This document shows, in pieces, positions 35,340 to 42,648 of a DNA stretch of 64,000 nt. The notes below the pieces were generated by a model, which had not been told where the DNA came from, made no database searches, and was given only the letters and a program-made list of their open reading frames with translations. Position numbers and translations under genes: made by a program. Numbering within the stretch: position 1 is the first letter of the stretch; each line of letters begins with the position of its first letter. The DNA is from Lachnospiraceae bacterium (lineage in GTDB: Bacteria; Bacillota; Clostridia; Lachnospirales; Lachnospiraceae). The stretch spans positions 35,161 to 99,160 of the forward strand of contig CAADYR010000028.1 in assembly GCA_900753305.1 (NCBI GenBank), in the 5' to 3' direction.

Positions 35340-36089
35340 ATGAAGCAAAATGATGATATAGAATATATTCCACATTTGCAGTTGAAGATCCGTCTGATCA
35401 TTGTACTGGGAATCATCACAACATTTCTTGCCATTGCTCTGTTCCTCTCATATCATTATGCGGTACGCCATGTGATCGTGGAAGGTAACAAGCATTATTC
35501 TGCCCAGGAAGTACAGTCAATGGTGTTAAAAGGATATCTTGGCGATAACTCATTATATTTATCTTTGAAATATAAGAACAAAGAGATCAAGGGAATTCCT
35601 TTTATTGATACGATGGATGTCATTATTGTATCAAATGACACGATCAAGATCAGCGTATACGAAAAGGCATTGGCGGGATATGTAGAGTATCTGGGCAGAT
35701 ATATGTATTTTGATAATGATGGCATGATCGTAGAGGCTGCCAAGGTAACGACAAAGGGAATTCCGCAGGTTACAGGACTTAACTTTGACCATGTGGTACT
35801 GTATGAGAAATTGCCGGTCGAAAATGACGAGATATTTCAAAACATACTTACAATAACGAAACTTTTGAATAAATATGATGTTATCTGCGACAGAATACAG
35901 TTTGACTCTTCTTATAATGTAACCCTGGGCTATGGAAAAGTTAAAGTAAATATAGGTAAACTGGAAAACCTTGATGAAAAACTGATGCAGTTGCCTTATA
36001 TTCTGCCTTCACTGGAAGGTGAGAGCGGTACGCTGGATCTTCAGAATTACACACAGGAGAGTAAAAGTGTTTCTTTCGAGAGAGATTAA
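35340..36089 (+). CDS. ftsQ: FtsQ/DivIB cell division protein
   Basis: A 249-residue bitopic protein: short cytoplasmic tail, one membrane helix (about 17-40), POTRA domain beginning HVIVEGNKHYSAQEV, then the beta domain ending near YTQESKSV. It holds FtsL/DivIC in the divisome. RBS GGAGAGGGGGAGAG immediately upstream is strong. Position between murA and ftsZ supports the assignment. Confidence 0.88.
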   Translation: MKQNDDIEYIPHLQLKIRLIIVLGIITTFLAIALFLSYHYAVRHVIVEGNKHYSAQEVQSMVLKGYLGDNSLYLSLKYKNKEIKGIPFIDTMDVIIVSNDTIKISVYEKALAGYVEYLGRYMYFDNDGMIVEAAKVTTKGIPQVTGLNFDHVVLYEKLPVENDEIFQNILTITKLLNKYDVICDRIQFDSSYNVTLGYGKVKVNIGKLENLDEKLMQLPYILPSLEGESGTLDLQNYTQESKSVSFERD

Positions 36090-36133
36090 AGCGTAGAGTG
36101 ACATAATTAATTGAAAGAAAAGTAAAAAAGATG

Positions 36134-36162
36134 TTGATTAATTGCTAAAAAAATTATATGAT
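36134..36162 (+). promoter_or_regulatory. Promoter before ftsZ
   Basis: TTGATT (36134-36139), 17-nt spacer, TATGAT (36157-36162), giving an ftsZ transcript separate from the upstream cluster with a leader of about 70 nt. Confidence 0.6.
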
Positions 36163-36176
36163 AAATTAGATAGATG

Positions 36177-36211
36177 TTATGTAACTGCAAGAGGTAGAGT
36201 CGGTTACATAA
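36177..36211 (+). promoter_or_regulatory. Stem-loop in the ftsZ leader
   Basis: TTATGTAAC (36177-36185) and GTTACATAA (36203-36211) form a perfect 9-bp stem with a 17-nt purine-rich loop. It ends 15 nt before the Shine-Dalgarno sequence. No T tract follows, so it is not a terminator; it may be a protein-binding operator or an RNA stability element. Confidence 0.5.
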
Positions 36212-36240
36212 ATTAAGGAATTGTGAAGGAGGAAGGAAAC

Positions 36241-37413
36241 TTGCTCGAGATTAAGACGAACGAGACGGATTCTGCAGCAAGGATTATTGTTGTGGGTGTG
36301 GGTGGCGCAGGTAATAATGCTGTCAACCGAATGATAGATGAAGCTATTACAGGTGTTGAATTTATAGGGGTGAACACAGATAAACAGGCGTTGCAGCTTT
36401 GTAAAGCACCAAAATTATTACAGATCGGTGAGAAACTGACAAAGGGACTTGGTGCCGGTGCAAAACCAGAAGTTGGTGAGAAAGCTGCTGAGGAGAGTTC
36501 AGAAGATATTCAGGAAGCATTAAAGGGAGCTGATATGGTATTCGTAACCTGTGGTATGGGCGGCGGTACCGGAACAGGTGCAGCACCGGTAGTTGCTTCT
36601 ATTGCAAAATCTATGGATATTTTAACGGTAGGTGTTGTAACAAAACCTTTCCGTTTTGAAGCAAGAACACGTATGACAAATGCTTTAGGTGGAATTGAGA
36701 AGCTCAAGGAACATGTAGATACTCTGATCGTAATTCCCAATGATAAGCTCCTTGAAATCGTAGATAGAAGAACAACAATGCCGGATGCCCTGAAGAAAGC
36801 AGACGAGGTATTGCAGCAGGCGGTTCAGGGTATTACTGACCTGATCAATGTACCTTCTGTAATCAACCTTGACTTTGCTGATGTTCAGACAGTTATGAAG
36901 GACAAGGGTATTGCACATATCGGTATTGGTTATGGTAAGGGTGAAGATAAGGCAGCAGATGCAATTAAGATGGCTGTTGAATCTCCGCTGCTTGAGACAA
37001 CGATCAGTGGTGCGACAGATGTTATCCTTAATGTATCCGGTGATATTTCCATCTTTGATGCAAATGATGCGGCTACATATGTACAGCAGCTTACAGGTGA
37101 AGATGTTAACGTTATCTTTGGTGCAATGTATAATGCTGATATGCAGGATTCCTGTACAATTACAGTTATTGCAACAGGACTGGAGCAGAATGCAGCTAAT
37201 TCACCACTTGGCAAGTTGGGAAGTAATTTCTCCGTAACACCTAAAACTCCGATTTCAAAGCCGAAGCCGGCAACACCGGGTGTTAATGTGATTCCACCAC
37301 AGACTTCCAATACAGTTCCTGTAAAACCTTTACCGGGAATACAGAGACCTACAGACCTTAGAAGTAATGTAAAGGAACAGACATTAAAGATTCCTGATTT
37401 CTTAAAAAGATAA
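36241..37413 (+). CDS. ftsZ: Cell division GTPase FtsZ
   Basis: Tubulin-like protein that forms the Z ring. Nucleotide motifs: VVGVGGAGNNAVNRM near 18, tubulin signature GMGGGTGTGAAPV near 103, T7 loop NLDFADV near 205; a Pro-rich linker precedes the C-terminal partner-binding peptide IPDFLKR. Start is TTG at 36241: AGGAGG lies at 36227-36232, 8 nt before it. The GTG at 36223 sits upstream of that site and is unlikely. About 390 residues. A terminator hairpin follows. Confidence 0.96.
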   Translation: MLEIKTNETDSAARIIVVGVGGAGNNAVNRMIDEAITGVEFIGVNTDKQALQLCKAPKLLQIGEKLTKGLGAGAKPEVGEKAAEESSEDIQEALKGADMVFVTCGMGGGTGTGAAPVVASIAKSMDILTVGVVTKPFRFEARTRMTNALGGIEKLKEHVDTLIVIPNDKLLEIVDRRTTMPDALKKADEVLQQAVQGITDLINVPSVINLDFADVQTVMKDKGIAHIGIGYGKGEDKAADAIKMAVESPLLETTISGATDVILNVSGDISIFDANDAATYVQQLTGEDVNVIFGAMYNADMQDSCTITVIATGLEQNAANSPLGKLGSNFSVTPKTPISKPKPATPGVNVIPPQTSNTVPVKPLPGIQRPTDLRSNVKEQTLKIPDFLKR

Positions 37414-37436
37414 ATAATAGTGGACAAGCATACAGG

Positions 37437-37460
37437 GCGCAGCTTAAAGCTGCGCTTTTT
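37437..37460 (+). terminator. Terminator after ftsZ
   Basis: GCGCAGCTT (37437-37445) with AAGCTGCGC (37447-37455), then TTTTTG. A second imperfect hairpin with T run (CCCTCGCTT...AAGCGGGGCTTTTTT, about 37485-37517) overlaps the putative spoIIG promoter. Confidence 0.8.
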
Positions 37461-37525
37461 GTCGATAAATAACTCTTTTTCAATCCCTCGCTTTGACAAA
37501 ATAAGCGGGGCTTTTTTAGTATACT
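37459..37525 (+). promoter_or_regulatory. Putative Spo0A-activated spoIIG-type promoter
   Basis: TTGACA (37493-37498) and TATACT (37520-37525) are both near consensus but 21 nt apart, too far for an unaided sigma-A promoter. B. subtilis spoIIG is known to have a 22-nt spacer and needs Spo0A~P. Spo0A-box-like sites (consensus TGNCGAA) are TGTCGAT at about 37460-37466 and TGACAAA (37494-37500) overlapping the -35. It starts about 25 nt before the spoIIGA GTG. Confidence 0.55.
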
Positions 37526-37548
37526 GGGTTTGTACAGAAGGAAAAGAG

Positions 37549-38334
37549 GTGATAAGGATCTATGTATTGTATCTGGATGTATATATATTAGAAAATATAT
37601 TGTTAGATCTGGTTTTGCTGATATTTACACTTATTATGATGGGCAGGAGGATACGGTTCATAAGACTTCTGACAGCAGCCTTGTCAGGGGGTGTACTCTC
37701 AGCCGTCCCGATCATTACAGGTATGAACTATGGGGTATTGTATATCCTGCTGGTCTGGACGGCAGGATTGCTGATGGTAATGATAGCGTCTGGTGGAGGA
37801 ACAATTTCAGAGCAAACAGCAGGAACTTTATATTTCTATATAATGTCTTTTGTATGGAATAAGCTAATTGCCGGGTTGGAGAAAATTGTTGGGACGGACT
37901 ATGCGGTATGTATATTGACAGTGTTCATTATGGGAACTGTTACCATATATCTGTGTATGAAGAAAGAGAGAGAGAAACAACAGACTGTTTATCAGGTGCA
38001 GATTGTCAGAAATGACAGGAAAGTATCAATAAAAGCGTTATTGGATACGGGAAATGCATTGAGAGAGCCTATTAGCGGAAGACCGGTATCCATTATTGAA
38101 AAAGATGTATATGATGAACTGCACTGTGAAGAACTACAGGAAAAATGCAGGATAATTCCTTATCACAGTATTGGCAGGGAACACGGGCTGATGAAAGGAA
38201 TTGAAGTAGATGAACTGGTCATATGGGAAGGAAAAGAACCACATATACAGAAGGATGCAATGGTTGCCCTGTATGAGGGTAAGCTTACGACCAATGGAAG
38301 CTATCAGATGATATTGCATGCGAGTATGCTATAA
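37549..38334 (+). CDS. spoIIGA: Sigma-E processing peptidase SpoIIGA
   Basis: Membrane aspartic protease that cleaves pro-sigma-E in the mother cell after septation. N-terminal half has four or five hydrophobic segments (about 1-150), then a cytoplasmic protease domain with ALLDTGNALREP (catalytic Asp near 166) and the family block IPYHSIG near 200. The frame opens at 37420, but GTG 37549 with AAGG 8 nt upstream gives the expected length of about 261 and starts at the first membrane helix. 34 bp before sigE. Confidence 0.88.
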   Translation: MIRIYVLYLDVYILENILLDLVLLIFTLIMMGRRIRFIRLLTAALSGGVLSAVPIITGMNYGVLYILLVWTAGLLMVMIASGGGTISEQTAGTLYFYIMSFVWNKLIAGLEKIVGTDYAVCILTVFIMGTVTIYLCMKKEREKQQTVYQVQIVRNDRKVSIKALLDTGNALREPISGRPVSIIEKDVYDELHCEELQEKCRIIPYHSIGREHGLMKGIEVDELVIWEGKEPHIQKDAMVALYEGKLTTNGSYQMILHASML

Positions 38335-38368
38335 GAACTGGAGAGAAGAAACAGGAGGAGAATGATAA

Positions 38369-39103
38369 ATGATTTTGAAGGTATATTTACCAGGACGCAT
38401 GAAACTATGCCTTGGCAGGAAAGATGCCGGCATGTTGGCGGGACGTCAGGAGATTCATTATATTGGAGGAAGCGAGATACTGCCGCCACCACTTGAAAGT
38501 GTAGAGGAGAGTGAAGTGATCAATGATCTCGATACGGAAGCGGCAGAGGAAGCACGGTCTATTCTGATAGAACATAATTTGCGGCTGGTGGTATATATTG
38601 CCAAAAAGTTTGATAATACAGGTGTAGGGGTAGAAGATCTGATATCTATCGGAACAATTGGTTTGATCAAATCTATTAATACCTTTAACAGAGATAAAAA
38701 TATCAAGCTCGCAACATACGCTTCACGATGTATTGAGAATGAGATTTTGATGTATCTGCGCAGAAATAACAAAACAAAACTTGAAGTGTCAATTGATGAG
38801 CCTTTGAATGTGGATTGGGATGGAAATGAACTTCTGCTTTCGGATATTCTGGGAACAGATGAAGATGTCATTTACAAAGATCTGGAGACAGAAGTGGAAC
38901 GTAAACTTCTGAGGAAGGCAGTCGCAAAACTTGGGGAGAGGGAGCGGACTATCATACAACTCCGTTTTGGACTGGGAAGCCCTTATGGAAGAGAAATGAC
39001 TCAGAAAGAAGTAGCTGACTATCTGGGTATTTCACAATCATATATTTCGCGTCTGGAAAAGAAAATCATGAAACGGCTGAAAAAGGAAATGGTAAAAGAA
39101 TAA
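38369..39103 (+). CDS. sigE: Sporulation sigma factor E, with pro-sequence
   Basis: Early mother-cell sigma factor, 244 residues. The N-terminal pro-region is followed by IHYIGGSEILPPPL; cleavage by SpoIIGA in Bacillus occurs at the matching YIGG site. Region 2: NLRLVVYIAKKFDNTG and DLISIGTIGLIKSINTFN; region 4: GEREREIIQ-like RERTIIQLRFGLG and the HTH EVADYLGISQSYISRLEKK. RBS AGGAGGAG is strong. Expected order spoIIGA-sigE-sigG. Confidence 0.96.
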   Translation: MILKVYLPGRMKLCLGRKDAGMLAGRQEIHYIGGSEILPPPLESVEESEVINDLDTEAAEEARSILIEHNLRLVVYIAKKFDNTGVGVEDLISIGTIGLIKSINTFNRDKNIKLATYASRCIENEILMYLRRNNKTKLEVSIDEPLNVDWDGNELLLSDILGTDEDVIYKDLETEVERKLLRKAVAKLGERERTIIQLRFGLGSPYGREMTQKEVADYLGISQSYISRLEKKIMKRLKKEMVKE

Positions 39104-39169
39104 CGATACATAGATTGTTTTTTCCTCTTACATATGTCTCTTGCAGACATAGGAATAGGAGGGAAAATC

Positions 39170-39946
39170 ATGGCTATAAGCAAAGTGGAAATATGCGGTG
39201 TCAATACAGCAAAACTTCCTGTATTAAATAATGAGGAAAAGGCTGCACTTTTTGAAAGGATCGAGCAGGGAGATAAGGAAGCCAGAGAGGCATATATACG
39301 GGGAAATCTAAGACTCGTATTAAGTGTGATCAAAAGGTTCTCCCAGTCAAATGAAAATGTAGATGATCTGTTTCAAATAGGTTGTATTGGTCTGATCAAG
39401 GCAATTGATAATTTTGATTCCAGTCTTGATGTGCGTTTTTCAACTTATGCTGTTCCCATGATAATCGGGGAGATCAGAAGATTCCTGAGAGATAACAATG
39501 CAATTCGTGTAAGCCGTTCTTTAAAAGATACAGCATATAAGGCGATTTATGCAAGAGAAAACCTGACCAGAATGAACGCCAAAGAACCTACGATCACGGA
39601 AATAGCAACAGAAATAGGCATTTCCAAAGAAGACATTGTTTATGCGCTGGATGCAATACAGAATCCTATGAGCTTATATGAACCGGTATATACAGAAGGG
39701 GGAGATACACTGTATGTTATGGATCAGATAAGCGATAAAAAGAGCCGTGAGGAGAACTGGGTTGAAAATATTTCCCTGAGTGAAGCAATGAAGAGATTAA
39801 ATGAGAGAGAGAATGAAATAATCACGCTGCGGTTTTTTGAAGGAAAGACACAGATGGAAGTGGCAGAATATATAGGGATTTCACAGGCTCAGGTATCCAG
39901 ACTTGAGAAGAATGCACTGGCGGTCATGAAGAAATATCTAATGTAA
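39170..39946 (+). CDS. sigG: Sporulation sigma factor G
   Basis: Late forespore sigma factor, about 258 residues. The N-terminus KVEICGVNTAKLPVL is the sigma-G hallmark; region 2 GNLRLVLSVIKRF and DLFQIGCIGLIKAIDNFD; region 4 ends VAEYIGISQAQVSRLEK. Start 39170 follows AGGAGGG; an ORF extension to 39134 overlaps a short hairpin (ATGTCT/AGACAT). 66 bp after sigE, so it may be read from both spoIIG and its own forespore promoter, which I could not locate with confidence. Confidence 0.96.
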   Translation: MAISKVEICGVNTAKLPVLNNEEKAALFERIEQGDKEAREAYIRGNLRLVLSVIKRFSQSNENVDDLFQIGCIGLIKAIDNFDSSLDVRFSTYAVPMIIGEIRRFLRDNNAIRVSRSLKDTAYKAIYARENLTRMNAKEPTITEIATEIGISKEDIVYALDAIQNPMSLYEPVYTEGGDTLYVMDQISDKKSREENWVENISLSEAMKRLNERENEIITLRFFEGKTQMEVAEYIGISQAQVSRLEKNALAVMKKYLM

Positions 39947-39952
39947 GATATC

Positions 39953-39998
39953 ATAATAAGTTCCATGTCATAAAAAATGGCATGGAACTTATTATATT
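39953..39998 (+). terminator. Strong terminator after sigG
   Basis: A 19-bp stem (39953-39971 with 39977-39995, a single mismatch T/G pair) around an AAAAA loop, ending the sporulation block; the A- and T-rich ends make it usable in both directions. Confidence 0.85.
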
Positions 39999-40045
39999 TG
40001 TTAAAATTATTTAAAATAATTAAATATAACAGATAATATATACTA

Positions 40046-40074
40046 TTGACTTGAAAAAGAAAACAATTTACAAT
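40046..40074 (+). promoter_or_regulatory. Promoter of second chemoreceptor gene
   Basis: TTGACT (40046-40051), 17-nt spacer, TACAAT (40069-40074), about 40 nt before the start codon. No sigma-D (flagellar) promoter pattern was noticed. Confidence 0.7.
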
Positions 40075-40114
40075 AGAAATATGTAGTCAAGTCATGTGCG
40101 AAAGGAAGTCATGT

Positions 40115-41887
40115 GTGGATATGCAAAAGAATCAGAATAAATTCAGATTAGGAGTTACAGGAGTTATTGTTGGTATTGCTGTATTGCCGATTCTGGCAGT
40201 CAGTATCATTATAACCTTTTTTGCTTCATTAACGATGCGGACAGGAATAGAAGATCAGGTCTTCAAGGGACTCAAAGGAATGGCAACAGCAACAGAATAT
40301 GCGTTGAACCAGATAGATCCCGGAGATTATATCTATGATGGAGAGAACCTGTATAAAGGTAAATTCAATGTGACCAAAAACATAGATATGTTGGATAAAA
40401 TAGCGAATGTGAACAGTACAGCGATTACAATCTTTGTAGGAGATACAAGAAGAGCAACAACGATCACCAATTCAGTTGGGCAGAGAATCGTAGGAACTTC
40501 TATTTCAGGAACAATTTCTGCAAAAGTACTGGGAAACGGAGAGGACTATACAGATTCCAGTGTTAACATTAATGATGAAAACTATTATGGATATTATACA
40601 CCAATAGAGAACAGTGATGGTTCTATTATTGGCATCATGTTTGCAGGAAGAGCAAGCGAGTCGGTAAATCATTACATATCCACAAGATTGAACTTCATTA
40701 TGATAGTAGCATTTATTGTAGTGGTACTGTGTATCATCGCAGATTCTCTGGTTATTAAGAAGAGAATTACAAGTCCAATCAGGAAGTTAGGCGTTGTAGC
40801 GCAGCATATGGCTAAGGGAGATATTGACCAGAAAGTAGAACGTGAATATAACGATGAGTTAGGCGACTTGATGGAAAATTTTGCACATATGGTCGAAAAT
40901 ATTGGCGAACAGGCACGGGTAACAGAAAAGGTCGCCGATGGAGACCTGACGGTGCAGTGTAAACCGGCAGGAGAGAAAGATGTTATGGGAAAGGCAATCA
41001 GTAAGATGTTGCACGACAATAACAGAAATCTTTCTACGATCCGTGATGCGGCTGCAAGAATGGCTTCCGGAGCAAATGAGGTAGCAAGTGCAAGCAACTC
41101 TCTTGCACAGGGAACTACAGAGCAGGCAAGTGCAATTGAAGAAATTACAGCTTCTATTGAAGAAATTGCAAATGGTGCTAAAATAAATGCAGATGATGCA
41201 ACTTCTGCAAATGAACTGGTACAGAACACCAAAGATGGTGCGATCCATGGAAATGAACAGATGAAACATATGATAGAGGCTATGCAGGATATCAATGAAT
41301 CCTCTGAAAATATTTCCAAGATTATGAAAGTCATTGATGATATTGCATTCCAGACTAACATACTTGCACTGAATGCATCAGTAGAAGCAGCAAGAGCCGG
41401 TGTTCATGGCAAGGGCTTCGCAGTTGTTGCAGATGAAGTGCGTAATCTGGCAAGTAAATCAGCGGAAGCAGCCAAGGATTCTGCTGAAATGATAGAAGAT
41501 TCCATCCGTAAAGTGGAAGTGGGCTCCAAACTTGCAGTAGAAACTGCTGCGGCTTTGGAAGAAATACAGAAATCTGTAGAACAGATTGCAGATCTGGTAA
41601 GTAACATTGCTACAGCTTCTGCTAATCAGGCAACATCTGTTGGACAGGTCAATGCAGGAATCACACAGATCGCAGATGTAGTGCAGACCAATTCAGCGAC
41701 GAGTGAAGAGTGTGCAGCAGCCAGTGCTGAATTGTCGAGTCTGGCAGGACAGTTGCAACACGCAGTAGGTAAATATAAGATTCAGACAGGCAAAGGACGA
41801 AAGAACAATGCCTCGGATGATTATGAAAATGATTATCAGGATAATGAAAGTATCATATCCCTGGATGATGACTTTGGAAAATATTAA
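40115..41887 (+). CDS. Methyl-accepting chemotaxis protein with single-Cache sensor
   Basis: Complete chemoreceptor of about 590 residues. Membrane helix near 14-37, extracellular single-Cache domain (about 40-185; ends GIMFAGR), second helix near 190-212, HAMP (SPIRKLGVVAQHM), and a signalling domain with tip DDIAFQTNILALNASVEAARAG. The C-terminus is acidic (NDYQDNESIISLDDD) and lacks a CheR-binding pentapeptide. Start GTG 40115 has AGGAAG 6 nt upstream; the ATG at 40094 precedes that site. Ligand unknown. Confidence 0.9.
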   Translation: MDMQKNQNKFRLGVTGVIVGIAVLPILAVSIIITFFASLTMRTGIEDQVFKGLKGMATATEYALNQIDPGDYIYDGENLYKGKFNVTKNIDMLDKIANVNSTAITIFVGDTRRATTITNSVGQRIVGTSISGTISAKVLGNGEDYTDSSVNINDENYYGYYTPIENSDGSIIGIMFAGRASESVNHYISTRLNFIMIVAFIVVVLCIIADSLVIKKRITSPIRKLGVVAQHMAKGDIDQKVEREYNDELGDLMENFAHMVENIGEQARVTEKVADGDLTVQCKPAGEKDVMGKAISKMLHDNNRNLSTIRDAAARMASGANEVASASNSLAQGTTEQASAIEEITASIEEIANGAKINADDATSANELVQNTKDGAIHGNEQMKHMIEAMQDINESSENISKIMKVIDDIAFQTNILALNASVEAARAGVHGKGFAVVADEVRNLASKSAEAAKDSAEMIEDSIRKVEVGSKLAVETAAALEEIQKSVEQIADLVSNIATASANQATSVGQVNAGITQIADVVQTNSATSEECAAASAELSSLAGQLQHAVGKYKIQTGKGRKNNASDDYENDYQDNESIISLDDDFGKY

Positions 41888-41893
41888 TAACAT

Positions 41894-41930
41894 AAGAATC
41901 TGCCCCGGCATATGCTGAGGCAGATTTCAC
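41894..41930 (+). terminator. Hairpin after second chemoreceptor
   Basis: AATCTGCC and GGCAGATT arms with an inner CGGCAT/ATGCTG pairing; only a short T run follows. Confidence 0.5.
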
Positions 41931-41947
41931 AGAGTGGGAGATTCCGT

Positions 41948-42619
41948 ATGAAAATATATGCAGCGCAGGTAGAGAATATGGTAGTCGGTCAGGAAGAACT
42001 GGTTTCCATGTTAGACAGTAACAGGCGGGATAAGATACACAGGATGAAGAATGGGACAGAACGCAACAGAAGCATTTATGCAGGGCTTTTGCTGCGTTAT
42101 GCTTTTTTGAAAGCCGGATATACACAGGATGATTGGAGCCGGATTGTAGTAAAGTCAGGGCAGTATGGAAAACCGGAATTAGCAGGATACAATGAGTTTC
42201 AATATTCTTTGTCGCATTCCGGTGACTGGGTGATCTGTGCAGCAGATAGCAGCCCGGTGGGTGCAGATATTCAGCAGATGAAACCTTATCGTATGCAGAT
42301 GGCAAAGAGATTTTACCATGAGAAGGAATATGAATATCTCTGCAATATTACAGAGGAAGAACTTAGAAAATTGAAATTTTATCAAATGTGGGCTGCAAAA
42401 GAGAGCTATGCAAAACTGACCGGCAGAGGAATAGGAGCCGGAATCAGTAAGTATCTGGTACAGGAAAATTATGAGCAGATTACAGACTGTGAAGAAAAGG
42501 TAACTGCTTTTATGAAGATATATCATTCAATTCCGGATTATGTTGTGAGTATAAGTTCCTATAAAGGGAATTTCCCACAGCATATCAGTATATTAGGACG
42601 AGATAGTCTGATATATTGA
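41948..42619 (+). CDS. 4'-Phosphopantetheinyl transferase superfamily protein (Sfp-like)
   Basis: Would transfer the phosphopantetheine arm of CoA to a carrier protein. Motifs: PVGADIQ near 108 (the usual G-x-D-x-E, with Gln replacing the last acidic residue) and FYQMWAAKESYAKLTGRG near 145 (W-x-x-K-E-x-x-x-K). About 223 residues, the Sfp size rather than the short AcpS. Start 41948 follows GGGAG. No polyketide or peptide synthetase is nearby, so its partner is unknown. Confidence 0.85.
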   Translation: MKIYAAQVENMVVGQEELVSMLDSNRRDKIHRMKNGTERNRSIYAGLLLRYAFLKAGYTQDDWSRIVVKSGQYGKPELAGYNEFQYSLSHSGDWVICAADSSPVGADIQQMKPYRMQMAKRFYHEKEYEYLCNITEEELRKLKFYQMWAAKESYAKLTGRGIGAGISKYLVQENYEQITDCEEKVTAFMKIYHSIPDYVVSISSYKGNFPQHISILGRDSLIY

Positions 42620-42648
42620 ACGGAGGAGAGAAATGGAGGATACGATAG

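Noticed and set aside
36223..36240. GTG start for ftsZ at 36223
   Set aside because: It lies upstream of the AGGAGG that serves TTG 36241.
37420..37548. Longer N-terminus for SpoIIGA from ATG 37420
   Set aside because: It would run through the ftsZ terminator and the putative spoIIG promoter; the extra residues do not look like SpoIIGA, and GTG 37549 has a ribosome site.
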